Assembly: GCF_021729145.1 (NCBI RefSeq)
Contig: NZ_JAJSLW010000009.1
Span: 62,001 to 126,000, forward strand
Direction: 5' to 3'
DNA from: Membranihabitans maritimus
GTDB lineage: Bacteria > Bacteroidota > Bacteroidia > Chitinophagales > Saprospiraceae
Length of the DNA: 64,000 nucleotides
How positions within the stretch are numbered: the first letter of the stretch is position 1; every line of letters starts with the position of its first letter. Below, piece by piece: positions 16,953 through 26,778 of the stretch. The notes below the pieces were generated by a model. That model did not search any database, had not been told where the DNA came from, and worked only from the letters and a program-made list of their open reading frames with translations. Both the position numbers and the translations under genes were made by a program.

Positions 16953-19580
16953 TTAGTTGTCAATCATTTCTTTAAGTTCCTTTATTTTTAAAAGACTTTC
17001 TATAGGAGATAAAGAATTAATATCGAGTTGAACCAAAGATTCTTTGATTCTCATGGCTGATTCATCTTTCAGGTCAAAAATTTGTAATTGAAAATTATCC
17101 GCAGAGGCTTTTTTGATAGAGGATAGGTTTTTGGGGTTTTTTGATTCCTTACCTGTCAATTGGTTCTCTTCCATTTTACCGAGAATAGCTTGTGCCCTGT
17201 TGATAATTTCTTTCGGTAAGCCGGCCATTTGTGCAACGTGTATACCAAAACTATGTTCGCTCCCGCCGGGTTTTAATTTGCGAAGAAAAATAATTTTATC
17301 GTTTATTTCCCTGGTTGATACATGGTAGTTCTTGATTCGGGGATACATGTCCTCGAGTTGATTCAATTCATGATAGTGAGTGGCAAATAAGGTTTTGGGC
17401 TTTGCTATATTGTTTTCATGTAAATATTCGGAGATAGCCCATGCAATCGAAATTCCGTCATAGGTGCTAGTCCCCCGGCCGATTTCATCCAGGAGGATCA
17501 GGGACTTACTTGACAGGTTATTGATAATATTCGCTGCTTCAATCATTTCCACCATAAATGTAGATTCCCCTTTTGACAGGTTGTCAGATGCACCTACTCT
17601 GGTGAAAACTTTATCCACTATTCCAATAGATGCGCTTTTGGCCGGTATATAGCTTCCCATTTGGGCCATAAGGCAGATTAGAGCTGTTTGCCTTAAGATA
17701 GCTGACTTCCCGGACATGTTGGGTCCGGTAATCATAATGATTTGTTGGTCATCATTGTTAAGGTATAAATCATTGGCAATATAGTTCTCGCCAGCGGGTA
17801 ACTGGTGTTCTATGACCGGATGTCTGCCTTCTTTAATATCTATGATAAGATTTTCTTCAATTTCTGGCCGATTATATTGATTTAGCAGACTTATTTCGGC
17901 AAAGGAAATAAGACAGTCTAATTGGGCTATAAGGTTGGCATTGGATAGGATTGTTTCCAGATATTTCTGAAGGTGTTCTACCAAATCTCTGTACAGTTTT
18001 TCCTCTAATTCCAGGATCTTATCTTCCGCACCCAGGATCTTATCCTCTATATCTTTTAGTTCGGAAGTAATGTATCTTTCAGAGTTGGTAAGGGTTTGCT
18101 TTCTAATCCAGTTATCGGGAATCAATCCCTGATTTTTATATTTGTTGGTAACCTCTAGATAATAGCCAAATACGTTATTAAATCCGAGTTTGAGATTGGT
18201 TATCCCTGTATTTTTAGCTTCTTTTTGCTGAATTTCAAGCAGTATGCTCTGGTTATTTTCGATAATATACCGCAGGTCATCTAATTCTTTATTGAATCCG
18301 GTGGCGATTATATTCCCTTTGTTGACCTGGGCAGGAGCTTCCTCCTGTAGTTGTTCTGATATCCTTTGGACGAGGTCAGGACAAGGATTAATCTGGTCAC
18401 GGATACCTTCAATTAAGTCAGACTTAAGGTCTTTAATTAGTGTAATGATTTCCGGCAGAGAAGACAGTGCTGACTTAAGCTGATTCACTTCCCGGGGATT
18501 TATTTTATAGGATGCAATCCGGGAAGCCAGCCTTTCAAAATCACCGAGACATTTTAGATATTCATTTACCCCTATTCGTACTTTTTCTTTTTCTCGAAGA
18601 GCTGTGACGGCATCGAGTCTTTTTTCAATAGTAATTTTGTCCGTAAGTGGCATAGCAATCCACTTCTTCATCAGACGAGACCCCATCGGTGATTTGCATT
18701 TATCCATTACGTCCAGTAAAGCAATACCCGTAGGGTGGTTACTGTACAACAATTCAAGGTTGCGCATGGTAAATCGGTCAAGCCAGACGGAATGATCTTC
18801 CCGGATTCTTTGAATTTTGTAAATATGGCTGGAATCATGATGTTGAGTACTCTCTAAATAGTGAATTACAGCACCGGCTGCAATTTGACCGACAAGAGCA
18901 TCTTCTACTCCGAACCCTTTTAAATTAATGGTTTTGAAATGATCTAAAAGTTTTTTACGCGTGTATTCTGAAGTATATGCCCATTCGTCAATACCATACG
19001 TATAATATTCATCGCCTAGCCATTCATGGATCTCGTGTTTAAATTCCTTGGAATAAATTACTTCAGACGGGGCAAAGGACTCGAGGAGTTTGTCAATGTG
19101 CGAGCGGTTTCCTTCTGCCAGATAAAATTCTCCCGTAGATATATCAAGGAAGGCAATTCCAAAAAGTTCTTTATCCTTGTAAATGGAAGCAAGGAAATTA
19201 TTGGTGTGGTTTTCTAATAACTTTTCGTCTACAGCAATTCCTGGAGTGACCAATTCAGTTACGCCGCGTTTTACAATTTTTTTCTCCTTTGAGGGTTTTT
19301 CAAGTTGGTCGCAAATAGCAACCCGGAAGCCTGCCCGGATCAGTTTTGGTAAATAAAGATCTAGAGAATGGTGGGGGAATCCGGCAAGTTCAATCTTTGA
19401 CCCACCATTATTTCGATTGGTTAAAACAATCCCGAGAATATTGGCCGTTTTAATAGCATCTTCACCGAAAGTTTCATAAAAGTCGCCTACCCGAAATAAA
19501 AGGATGGCATCCGGATATTTCGCCTTTATCTGCCCATATTGTTTCATGAGCGGGGTTTTCTTCTGACTTTTATTTGCCAA
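16953..19580 (-). CDS. mutS: DNA mismatch repair protein MutS
   Basis: 875 residues, full length. The mismatch-contacting motif F34-Y35-E36 is in LFRVGDFYETFGED; Walker A is GPNMSGKS (about 618-625), with ILLDEIGRGTSTYDG as Walker B/signature and FATHYHEL as the switch His. It recognises mispairs and recruits MutL, which is not in the window. The frame opens with TTG at 19580; the first ATG (19547) would remove eleven residues that relatives keep. The upstream methyltransferase gene ends three bases away. Confidence 0.97.
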   Translation of the reverse strand: MANKSQKKTPLMKQYGQIKAKYPDAILLFRVGDFYETFGEDAIKTANILGIVLTNRNNGGSKIELAGFPHHSLDLYLPKLIRAGFRVAICDQLEKPSKEKKIVKRGVTELVTPGIAVDEKLLENHTNNFLASIYKDKELFGIAFLDISTGEFYLAEGNRSHIDKLLESFAPSEVIYSKEFKHEIHEWLGDEYYTYGIDEWAYTSEYTRKKLLDHFKTINLKGFGVEDALVGQIAAGAVIHYLESTQHHDSSHIYKIQRIREDHSVWLDRFTMRNLELLYSNHPTGIALLDVMDKCKSPMGSRLMKKWIAMPLTDKITIEKRLDAVTALREKEKVRIGVNEYLKCLGDFERLASRIASYKINPREVNQLKSALSSLPEIITLIKDLKSDLIEGIRDQINPCPDLVQRISEQLQEEAPAQVNKGNIIATGFNKELDDLRYIIENNQSILLEIQQKEAKNTGITNLKLGFNNVFGYYLEVTNKYKNQGLIPDNWIRKQTLTNSERYITSELKDIEDKILGAEDKILELEEKLYRDLVEHLQKYLETILSNANLIAQLDCLISFAEISLLNQYNRPEIEENLIIDIKEGRHPVIEHQLPAGENYIANDLYLNNDDQQIIMITGPNMSGKSAILRQTALICLMAQMGSYIPAKSASIGIVDKVFTRVGASDNLSKGESTFMVEMIEAANIINNLSSKSLILLDEIGRGTSTYDGISIAWAISEYLHENNIAKPKTLFATHYHELNQLEDMYPRIKNYHVSTREINDKIIFLRKLKPGGSEHSFGIHVAQMAGLPKEIINRAQAILGKMEENQLTGKESKNPKNLSSIKKASADNFQLQIFDLKDESAMRIKESLVQLDINSLSPIESLLKIKELKEMIDN

Positions 19581-19583
19581 TGG

Positions 19584-20456
19584 TTATGTTTTTTCTGCCA
19601 CTAATAATACACTATTTCCTTGTTTAGGTGGAAACATTTGATCCAAAACCTGTAAAGTTACAAAGATCGGGGCCAAAATGATAAAAAATAAAAATATGAA
19701 TAATTTAAATATGAAATTCGAATTCAGGAATAAGATAAGTAAGGTATTGTAAATTTCTAATCCATATCTTCCGATCTTTCCGTAGCAAAACTTCTCCTTT
19801 ATAATGTGGTAGCCACTGGAGCGAAGAGTGGCAATAAGTTTATGGTGAGAGAGTTGGGTGTAGGTATTTTGAGAGTTATCATAGTGCGAAAATTTATCCT
19901 TGATGAGCCGGTAAAAAGGAAGTTCAATACGGTTTTGCAGAGGAGTATAAATAATAATTTTCTGTCCGGGAGATTGTAACTGACCGACTTTGGTAAGGAA
20001 ATGTAAAGGCTGATTTAAATACTGTAAGGTGCCGATCATTTGAATCAAATCGTAAAACTTTTCAGTATAAGGAATAGCATCTCTATCTAAGTCGATTTTC
20101 AGTACCGAAAAATTATTTACAGACCGGGTTTTAATATAAGCAGTAAGAAAATCAATATGAGCATCTGAGATATCTACTCCTACAAAAAAATTCCCCTTAT
20201 ACTTTTGTAAAAATGGAACAATATATTGCCCTTCTCCACAACCTAAATCCAGGATATTATCACCTTCCGATAGTTTTAAAAGTTCTTTCCGTAAGGTATT
20301 TTTGGATATACGTGATCTTGTATAGAGTATTTGCAAGAAACAATAATGCAAATGGATAACTCCCGGATACCTAAGTAAAAACCTGGGATATTTATGGTTA
20401 GTGAAAATAGATTTTATTGAAGATTTTGTCACAAATTTATTGAAATATTCAATCAA
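19584..20456 (-). CDS. Class I SAM-dependent methyltransferase with membrane tail
   Basis: 290 residues. The SAM-binding motif ILDLGCGEGQYIVPF and the acidic loop VGVDISDAHI (about 68-100) define a Rossmann methyltransferase; YDLIQMIGTLQYLNQP is the post-motif region. A strongly hydrophobic segment near residues 240-270 predicts a membrane anchor, as in methyltransferases acting on lipids or quinones. No ATG is available before the domain, so TTG 20456 is taken. It precedes mutS by three bases; a functional link is not implied. Substrate unknown. Confidence 0.75.
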   Translation of the reverse strand: MIEYFNKFVTKSSIKSIFTNHKYPRFLLRYPGVIHLHYCFLQILYTRSRISKNTLRKELLKLSEGDNILDLGCGEGQYIVPFLQKYKGNFFVGVDISDAHIDFLTAYIKTRSVNNFSVLKIDLDRDAIPYTEKFYDLIQMIGTLQYLNQPLHFLTKVGQLQSPGQKIIIYTPLQNRIELPFYRLIKDKFSHYDNSQNTYTQLSHHKLIATLRSSGYHIIKEKFCYGKIGRYGLEIYNTLLILFLNSNFIFKLFIFLFFIILAPIFVTLQVLDQMFPPKQGNSVLLVAEKT

Positions 20457-20542
20457 TGATTACTACATATTACTTGTTTTAATATGTTTATTTTTAATTA
20501 TTTATGATGATTTATTTAATGTGTTAGTTTAATTAATTTGGA

Positions 20543-21880
20543 TTAATACCCAGTGTAATTAAAAGGTGTAATACTTTTTATTTCTTTCTTTACCGTTTCA
20601 CTAATTTTCAAATTATCAACGAAAGATTGAATGGTTTCTTCGGTAATTTTATTTCCGGTCCTTGTCAATTCCTTTAAGGTTTCATACGGGTTTGGATAGT
20701 TCTCCCTTCTTAGAATATTTTGAATAGCTTCAGCTACTACGGCCCAATTATCATTGAGGTCCTTTTCCAGAGCCCCTTGATTTAATATTATTTTACTGAG
20801 GCCTTTTTTTAGAGACAATAAGGCAATCATTGAATGTGCAAATGGGACACCGATATTACGGGTTACTGTGCTATCTGTGAGGTCCCTTTGCAACCTGGAA
20901 ATAGGTAATTTTTCTGCCAGGAAATTGAATAATGCATTGGCTATTCCGAGATTTCCTTCTGCATTTTCAAAGTCAATTGGATTTACTTTATGGGGCATGG
21001 CTGAAGATCCTACTTCTCCGGCAACAATTTTTTGTTTGAAATAATCCTGTGATATGTATTGCCAAATATCTCGGCATAAATCGATCAGAATAGTGTTAAT
21101 ACGGCTAATACCTTGAAATAGTGCAGCCATATTGTCATAATTCTCGATTTGAGTGGTCCATTGTTGCCTTTCAATTTTCAAATCATTTTGCAAAAATCCG
21201 TTAGCGAATTCAGGCCAATTTATTTCGGGGAAAGCAATTTTATGGGCGTTGAAATTGCCGGTAGCACCCCCGAATTTCCCTGAAATAGGTATATTCTGCA
21301 AAGTAGATAATTGGGTTTTTAATCGATACAAAAAGACCTGGAATTCTTTTCCTAATTTAGTGGGTGATGCCGGTTGTCCGTGAGTTTTAGCTAACATAGG
21401 AATATTTTCCCAATCTCCAGCTTTATTTACCAATTGGACAATAATATCGTTCAATTGGGGTACATATACTTTATTGATGGCATCCTGGATCATCATAGGA
21501 ATTGAGGTGTTGTTAATGTCTTGCGACGTCAATCCAAAATGAATGTATTCTTTCCAGTTATCCCATTGTTGGTTATCAAATTGTTTTTTTATCCAATACT
21601 CAACAGCTTTGACATCGTGGTTGGTAATCTTCTCTATTTCTTTAATTTCAGCAGCATCCTTTTCCGAGAATTCTTCTATCCATTTCTCAATAGTATTTAA
21701 ATGATTGGTGGTGAAATTTGAAAGTGTGGTTATTGGCAGTCGGGTAAGGGCGGTAAAATATTTTAATTCTACAATTACACGGTATTTGATAAGTGCATAT
21801 TCAGAGAAATAATCTTTTAGTTTGCTTGTCTTCGAGGCATACCGCCCGTCTACTGGTGAAATATTGGTTAAATTACTCAT
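20543..21880 (-). CDS. purB: Adenylosuccinate lyase
   Basis: 445 residues of the fumarase/aspartase fold. It splits SAICAR and adenylosuccinate in purine synthesis. The signature GSSAMPHKVNP with the flexible catalytic loop is intact, as are LTSQDINNTS and KTHGQPASPT with the catalytic His. The E. coli-like long form. Its ATG overlaps the end of ppk1 by eight bases, so the two are probably cotranscribed. Confidence 0.96.
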   Translation of the reverse strand: MSNLTNISPVDGRYASKTSKLKDYFSEYALIKYRVIVELKYFTALTRLPITTLSNFTTNHLNTIEKWIEEFSEKDAAEIKEIEKITNHDVKAVEYWIKKQFDNQQWDNWKEYIHFGLTSQDINNTSIPMMIQDAINKVYVPQLNDIIVQLVNKAGDWENIPMLAKTHGQPASPTKLGKEFQVFLYRLKTQLSTLQNIPISGKFGGATGNFNAHKIAFPEINWPEFANGFLQNDLKIERQQWTTQIENYDNMAALFQGISRINTILIDLCRDIWQYISQDYFKQKIVAGEVGSSAMPHKVNPIDFENAEGNLGIANALFNFLAEKLPISRLQRDLTDSTVTRNIGVPFAHSMIALLSLKKGLSKIILNQGALEKDLNDNWAVVAEAIQNILRRENYPNPYETLKELTRTGNKITEETIQSFVDNLKISETVKKEIKSITPFNYTGY

Positions 21881-23972
21881 TCTGTTCTACTTCTAATGAA
21901 TGTTGATATTCTTCTTCTAGTCTTTTAAAATAATAATACGTCTCCACCTGGCTTTGGATCCGGATGTCATTTTCCCTGCGAATGTACATATTTGTTCCTT
22001 TACCATCAATTTTTCTTGCCTTTACATTATCGCTCCATTGCAATTCCATAATATCGTGAATGATCTTGAACATGGAAGGATCATAAATGGGAATGGCCGT
22101 TTCGATTCGGTAATTCAAGTTTCGGGTCATCCAGTCTGCGGATGAAAAATACATCTTCGGTTCTCCTTTATGATGAAATATGAAAACCCGGGCATGTTCC
22201 AGGTACCTGTCGACTATACTTATGGCCTCAATATTTTCACTAAATCCTTTTTCCCCTGGAATCAGACAACAAATGCCCCGTACAATTATTCGAACCTTTA
22301 CTCCGGCTTCTGATGCCTTATATAACAGATCTATCATCTCTTGGTCCTGCAGGCTATTTACCTTGATAAAAATTTCTGCCTTGTTTCCTTTTTCAGCTTC
22401 CTCTATTTCATTTTGAACGAACTCGATCAGTGAATTTTTTAAGTTAAATTGACCGACCAGTAAGTGTTTGAAGGCCCTGTTGGGGAGGCGTACCGTCTCC
22501 AGTACAGAAAATAACCGTGATACTTCCTGGCAAATCTCTTTAGAAGCTGTGAACATTCCAAAATCGCTGTAAATACGAGCTGTGTCTTCGTTGAAATTAC
22601 CGGTACTGAGATATGAGTATAATACACCTTCATCATTTTCTATTCTTCTGATAAGCGTACTTTTAGAATGGACTTTGAGTCCCGGGAAACTGTAATGGAC
22701 TTTGACTCCTGCCTTTTCCAGCTTTTCACCCCAACTGAGATTGGCTTCTTCATCAAAACGCGCTTTTACTTCTATAAAGGCAGATACATTTTTCCCGGAT
22801 TCCGAGGCTTTCATCAATGCATTCATGATCCGGCTATTTTGTGCTACCCGATATTGGATGATTTTTATATGGGTAACTGTCGGATCTTCGGCTGCAGTTT
22901 CGAATAATCTAACGACAGACTCATACTTATGAAAAGGGAACATTACCAGATGATCCTTTTCCTTCATGGTCTCAAAGATATCTTCACTGTGTTCAAGAGG
23001 AGAGTATTCCAGCGGTTCCAATGGCTTTAGTTTCAAGTGTTCCATTCCAAAATTGGGAAACTTGAAAAAGTCAAAATTATTGTGGTATCTTCCTTCAGGA
23101 ATGAGGTCAAGGTCTTCTATTTCCAGTACAGATTGAAGGTACTTTAACAATTTTTTGGGCATATCCCGATCGTATACTAATCGTGATGCAGGACCAATAT
23201 TCCTTTTGATCAGGCTATTTTTTATTTTTGATATCAGGTCTCCTGAAAACTCGTCGTCGATATATAGTTCTGCGTCTCTTGTGAGCTTTATGGAATATGT
23301 ATCAATAATATCATAACCAGGGAATAGCCAGGAGATACTATGACGTACCACATCATCTATGATGATTACGTCGTGTAAGTTCTTTTTCGAAGGAAGTTGG
23401 ATAAAACGTCCAAGGTGATCGGAAGGGATTTTTACAATTCCGTATTGTGATTTCGGCTTAGATTTCTCGACCTTGATCTTTTCTTTCATATCTACGACGA
23501 GGTACAATTCGGCGTTGTTTAAAAACGGCCGAACCATATCCTTGACCAATAAAACGGGTTGGACATATGGCAGCATATATTGGTGGAAATAGTCTTCCAC
23601 AAATGTCTTTTGCTCCTCATTAAGGTCCAGTCTACGCAATAACCTGATGCCTTCTTTTTGGAGGTCGGGAACGATTTCCTCATCAAAAATGCGACTCACC
23701 TCTTTTTGTTGTTCTGTAACAATATCCAGCATCTGGTCCAGCACATCCATCGTCTCGAGATGAAATTCTTTTTTCTCTTTTTTCCCCAGTCTTAATAGAT
23801 TTCGATGTTGAGAAACCCGTACGGCAAAATATTCTCCTAAATTAGATGAATATATCGCTAAAAATTTAATTCTTTCAAAAAGGGGATTAAGGGGATCTTT
23901 CGCTTCTTGCAATACCCTGGCATTAAAGGACAACCAACTGACATCCCTGTTGACAATTTGTGATTCTTTCAT
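21873..23972 (-). CDS. ppk1: Polyphosphate kinase 1
   Basis: 699 residues from ATG 23972 (a TTG three codons earlier is possible). Builds polyphosphate from ATP at the inner membrane. It contains the four PPK1 domains: the N-terminal helical domain (NRDVSWLSFNARVLQEA), the head domain, and two phospholipase-D-like domains. The autophosphorylated His is in KVHSKSTLIRR near residue 434, with FIEVKARFDEEANLSWG before it and FHHKGEPKMYFSSADWMTRN, read around residues 610-630, as the second HxK site. No ppx lies nearby. Confidence 0.96.
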   Translation of the reverse strand: MKESQIVNRDVSWLSFNARVLQEAKDPLNPLFERIKFLAIYSSNLGEYFAVRVSQHRNLLRLGKKEKKEFHLETMDVLDQMLDIVTEQQKEVSRIFDEEIVPDLQKEGIRLLRRLDLNEEQKTFVEDYFHQYMLPYVQPVLLVKDMVRPFLNNAELYLVVDMKEKIKVEKSKPKSQYGIVKIPSDHLGRFIQLPSKKNLHDVIIIDDVVRHSISWLFPGYDIIDTYSIKLTRDAELYIDDEFSGDLISKIKNSLIKRNIGPASRLVYDRDMPKKLLKYLQSVLEIEDLDLIPEGRYHNNFDFFKFPNFGMEHLKLKPLEPLEYSPLEHSEDIFETMKEKDHLVMFPFHKYESVVRLFETAAEDPTVTHIKIIQYRVAQNSRIMNALMKASESGKNVSAFIEVKARFDEEANLSWGEKLEKAGVKVHYSFPGLKVHSKSTLIRRIENDEGVLYSYLSTGNFNEDTARIYSDFGMFTASKEICQEVSRLFSVLETVRLPNRAFKHLLVGQFNLKNSLIEFVQNEIEEAEKGNKAEIFIKVNSLQDQEMIDLLYKASEAGVKVRIIVRGICCLIPGEKGFSENIEAISIVDRYLEHARVFIFHHKGEPKMYFSSADWMTRNLNYRIETAIPIYDPSMFKIIHDIMELQWSDNVKARKIDGKGTNMYIRRENDIRIQSQVETYYYFKRLEEEYQHSLEVEQNE

Positions 23973-24489
23973 GTAGGTCAAAATTAAAGAGTTGGAAAAT
24001 ACAATAAAAACGGGAATTTTTCCAATTCTCAGATAATCCTAATGTTTTATTAATGTATTGTAAAATCGTCCAGTAGGAAAATGGTAGACAGCTTTGGGTA
24101 CTTATGGTTGATTGATAATTTACGCTTAGCTCCACGAATAGTTATAGGTTCGGAGAACCCAGTAGGCAAGTAAATTAATCCACTAGGTTCCTTTACTTTA
24201 TCAACATACAGCAATTTAGCGGATTCCACTTCTCAGTCCAAGCTAGATAATTAAGATTATGGAGTCATCACTTGAAAATAGGGATCTTTATGCCGATAGG
24301 AGCTTCTAAAAGCCACAAAGTATTTGTGCCCTTCCGTCGAACCTTCTTAATTCTCAGGTGCTACGAATCCTAAAATTTTCTAGAAACTTAGATCATTCAT
24401 GCCTTTTGCTTACTTCTACAATACTCGTAGATTTTTAGCGTAATTGTGTAGTGAAGAGAAATGAAATGTAATTAATGTATTTTGGTGAT
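23973..24489. other. Intergenic stretch without recognisable gene
   Basis: About 515 bases upstream of ppk1. Only short frames and small hairpins (for example GGTTC-GGA-GAACC near 24148) were seen. No RNA gene, promoter or repeat could be supported. Confidence 0.55.
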
Positions 24490-25713
24490 TTATAATACAT
24501 ATTGCAATCCAAAAGCAGGTACTAAAAACGCATTTTCCATATCGTCAATATTCAACAAATTTCCTCCAATACTAATGGATATATGACTGTTTAAATGGTA
24601 ATTCATAGAAAGGCCTGAATATAAAATGCTATTTTGAGATTCAGGCTGTGTCGAGATTTTAGCGGGGATCTGGTTGCCTGATGCCGTTTGTTCGTAATTA
24701 TACTTAAACAAAAAGTGTCCAACTTTAACTCCAATGCTCAGTTGTGGAATTACCTGATATTGAAGTGAGCCCCGGATTGTGAAACCGGGTTTGGATTGAT
24801 AGTGTCGTTGGTATATCGAACTTGAATTGCCCTGGGTAACATTATTTTGATCAAATTCTGGGCTACTAAAGTTATACTTCTCGCTAAAATTACTTTCTAC
24901 AGAAGAAATAGACTTTCTAGCAGGTAGTGGGAGGGAAAAGCCTGCAGCCAACTTTCCTGTCCATTTCCCTTTTTTTAATACTATTCCAGGCCCTAAAGAA
25001 AGAAAACCGAAATTATCAGCAAATGCCCAGGTTGATTCTGCAAAAGCCATGGCACGCAAATTCCAGGTCTTTGATTTACCCGAAATATCAAATGTGGCCG
25101 GGTTCTGTTCAACATTTAGCTGTTGGAAGTAATGTATATTAGGTGATGGGGTCGGTAGATAGGTCAAACCTTTTGAACCGGTAGCCGTTGGTTGATAATC
25201 GGTATTCCTCCAATTTTCCGCGATTCCACTTTCTTTTATTTGCAATGGGCTGGTATTTTTCTCTAATGGTGAAATTTTGACTTGTTGGCCCTTTATTGTA
25301 TTTGAAGCGATATCGCTGCTTTCAGGGAGAGGTGATTTTTGATCTACAATACTTACATCATCGGATTCTCTATCTTCATTTTTAGGGGAAGGAAATGAGA
25401 GAGGGTTGTTGCCGGAAAAATCTGATTCATTGATGTCTTTAGTAATTGGAGTGGATGGTCGAATACTTTTATCGGTATTATTTTCGGTAGAGAGAATGTC
25501 TTTACTGGTAAAGGTGTATGAAGGTGGTGTTGTTTCCTGGTTGCGGTATACTAAAAAAGGAATGGCGATCAAGAGGAGAACAGAGGCGGCAGCTATCCAC
25601 CAAATGCCTCCTTTTCTCCGGGTATTATTTTCGGGAAGGTGCTCGTCTAACAACGATTCCATATTTTCCCATCCCTGGTTCTTAAGTTGTTCTATTTTAT
25701 CTTTTTTATTCAT
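24490..25713 (-). CDS. Membrane protein with anti-sigma-like N-terminus and outer-membrane-type C-terminal domain
   Basis: 407 residues. Residues 1-34 are cytoplasmic-like (EQLKNQGWENMESLLDEHLP), a pattern common to Bacteroidota anti-sigma regions. One membrane helix spans about 36-57. A long Ser/Pro/Asn-rich linker follows (about 60-180), then a beta-rich domain (about 200-407) with alternating strands and a C-terminus AFGLQYVL typical of small porin-like barrels. It overlaps the upstream sigma factor gene by eight bases. The likely role is to hold that sigma factor at the membrane and sense an envelope state; direct homology was not recognised. Confidence 0.65.
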   Translation of the reverse strand: MNKKDKIEQLKNQGWENMESLLDEHLPENNTRRKGGIWWIAAASVLLLIAIPFLVYRNQETTPPSYTFTSKDILSTENNTDKSIRPSTPITKDINESDFSGNNPLSFPSPKNEDRESDDVSIVDQKSPLPESSDIASNTIKGQQVKISPLEKNTSPLQIKESGIAENWRNTDYQPTATGSKGLTYLPTPSPNIHYFQQLNVEQNPATFDISGKSKTWNLRAMAFAESTWAFADNFGFLSLGPGIVLKKGKWTGKLAAGFSLPLPARKSISSVESNFSEKYNFSSPEFDQNNVTQGNSSSIYQRHYQSKPGFTIRGSLQYQVIPQLSIGVKVGHFLFKYNYEQTASGNQIPAKISTQPESQNSILYSGLSMNYHLNSHISISIGGNLLNIDDMENAFLVPAFGLQYVL

Positions 25714-26257
25714 TGTCTTTTTTGAGCATTTCAGACATTAAATGTCTCGCCTTATTCAAGTGCCATTTTGAAGTTCCTTCACTTATTTTGAGTTTTTTTG
25801 CGATTTCTTTGTGGCTATACCCTTCTATAGCATATAATTTAAGTACTTTTTGTGATTTTTTGGGTAGATCATTCATTGCTTGTTTGATGTATTCAATATC
25901 TGACCAGGATTTATTTTCGTCGAATGTGGATCCATTGAGTGTTACCAGTTCGGGATTGTGGATATCCTTTTGTCGATTTAATTGTCGGAAATGGTCAAGA
26001 ATAACCCTTTTATGTATCATGTGTATCCAGCTACCTAATGCCCCTTGACGGTTAAAGGATTGAATGTTTTGAAACACTTTCAACATGGTAGCATTAATAA
26101 GGGAAATGCTGTCCACTTCCGACAATCTATAGGATTGGCAATGTTCATAGAGCCTCTCAAAATACTGGTCATACAGTATTTTTTGACTTTTTCGGTCGTT
26201 TTTGATGCAACCATTAATAATTTTGTCTATTTCAGTACCTTTCCTTTTTCCAAACAT
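25706..26257 (-). CDS. ECF-type RNA polymerase sigma factor
   Basis: 183 residues. Region 2 lies at about 20-90 (YDQYFERLYEHCQSY, MLKVFQNIQSFNRQGALGSWIHMI) and region 4 at about 120-175 (MNDLPKKSQKVLKLYAIEGYSHKEIAKKLKISEGTSK, read in parts, HTH near 148-170). Such factors redirect RNA polymerase to envelope or transport genes and are paired with a membrane anti-sigma factor, here the downstream overlapping gene. The -35/-10 sites it reads cannot be deduced. Confidence 0.9.
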   Translation of the reverse strand: MFGKRKGTEIDKIINGCIKNDRKSQKILYDQYFERLYEHCQSYRLSEVDSISLINATMLKVFQNIQSFNRQGALGSWIHMIHKRVILDHFRQLNRQKDIHNPELVTLNGSTFDENKSWSDIEYIKQAMNDLPKKSQKVLKLYAIEGYSHKEIAKKLKISEGTSKWHLNKARHLMSEMLKKDNE

Positions 26258-26293
26258 GTATTGTAGGCCTCAAAAGAGGCGTAATTAAACAAT

Positions 26294-26734
26294 CTAATTC
26301 CGTACAAAGATATGAGAATCACAATTATCACATTGATCCTCGAGATACAAGGTATCCTGACTCTTTATATAGAACGATTGATCTTCAGCAGTGTTGACAT
26401 CAAAATCAAAGAAATATTCCGCATCGTCCTCAGAATTGATGGTATCCTGGAATATTTCAAAATCGGAAGTAAAAACAACTGAATCAGTAACCGTAGAATC
26501 ACTTAGCGTCCAGGTATATACCTCAGCTTGTGTTATTTCCAGACTTTGTGTATATTCTACGGAGTCTGCAATAATCTTTTCCCCGGACTCCAATGAGGTA
26601 GAAATCCATTCCCAGGTACCAAATACATCATCATACGGAAGGTCCGGATTGTTGTCTTCATCCTTATCGCAAGATGCTAAAGCAAAAGTTAATCCAAAAA
26701 CGATCAACACCGAATTTAAAAAATTAAATTTCAT
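26294..26734 (-). CDS. Small acidic lipoprotein, lipocalin-like
   Basis: 146 residues with a lipoprotein signal peptide (lipobox ALASC, Cys 22). The mature part starts with an Asp/Asn-rich stretch (DKDEDNNPDLPYDD) and then FGTWEWISTS, the G-x-W opening of lipocalin-like domains. It ends with two Cys in DQCDNCDSH, possibly a disulfide. It lies 36 bases before the sigma factor gene, so may belong to the same transcript. Function unknown. Confidence 0.65.
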   Translation of the reverse strand: MKFNFLNSVLIVFGLTFALASCDKDEDNNPDLPYDDVFGTWEWISTSLESGEKIIADSVEYTQSLEITQAEVYTWTLSDSTVTDSVVFTSDFEIFQDTINSEDDAEYFFDFDVNTAEDQSFYIKSQDTLYLEDQCDNCDSHIFVRN

Positions 26735-26768
26735 AAAAATTGATTTAGTTAAAAAATTGATTTAGTTA
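26735..26768. repeat. 17-bp tandem duplication at a start codon
   Basis: AAAAATTGATTTAGTTA occurs twice head to tail (26735-26751 and 26752-26768), directly upstream of the lipoprotein ATG at 26734 on the minus strand. It duplicates the translation initiation region and may change in copy number. Confidence 0.85.
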
Positions 26769-26778
26769 TTAAATGCTC

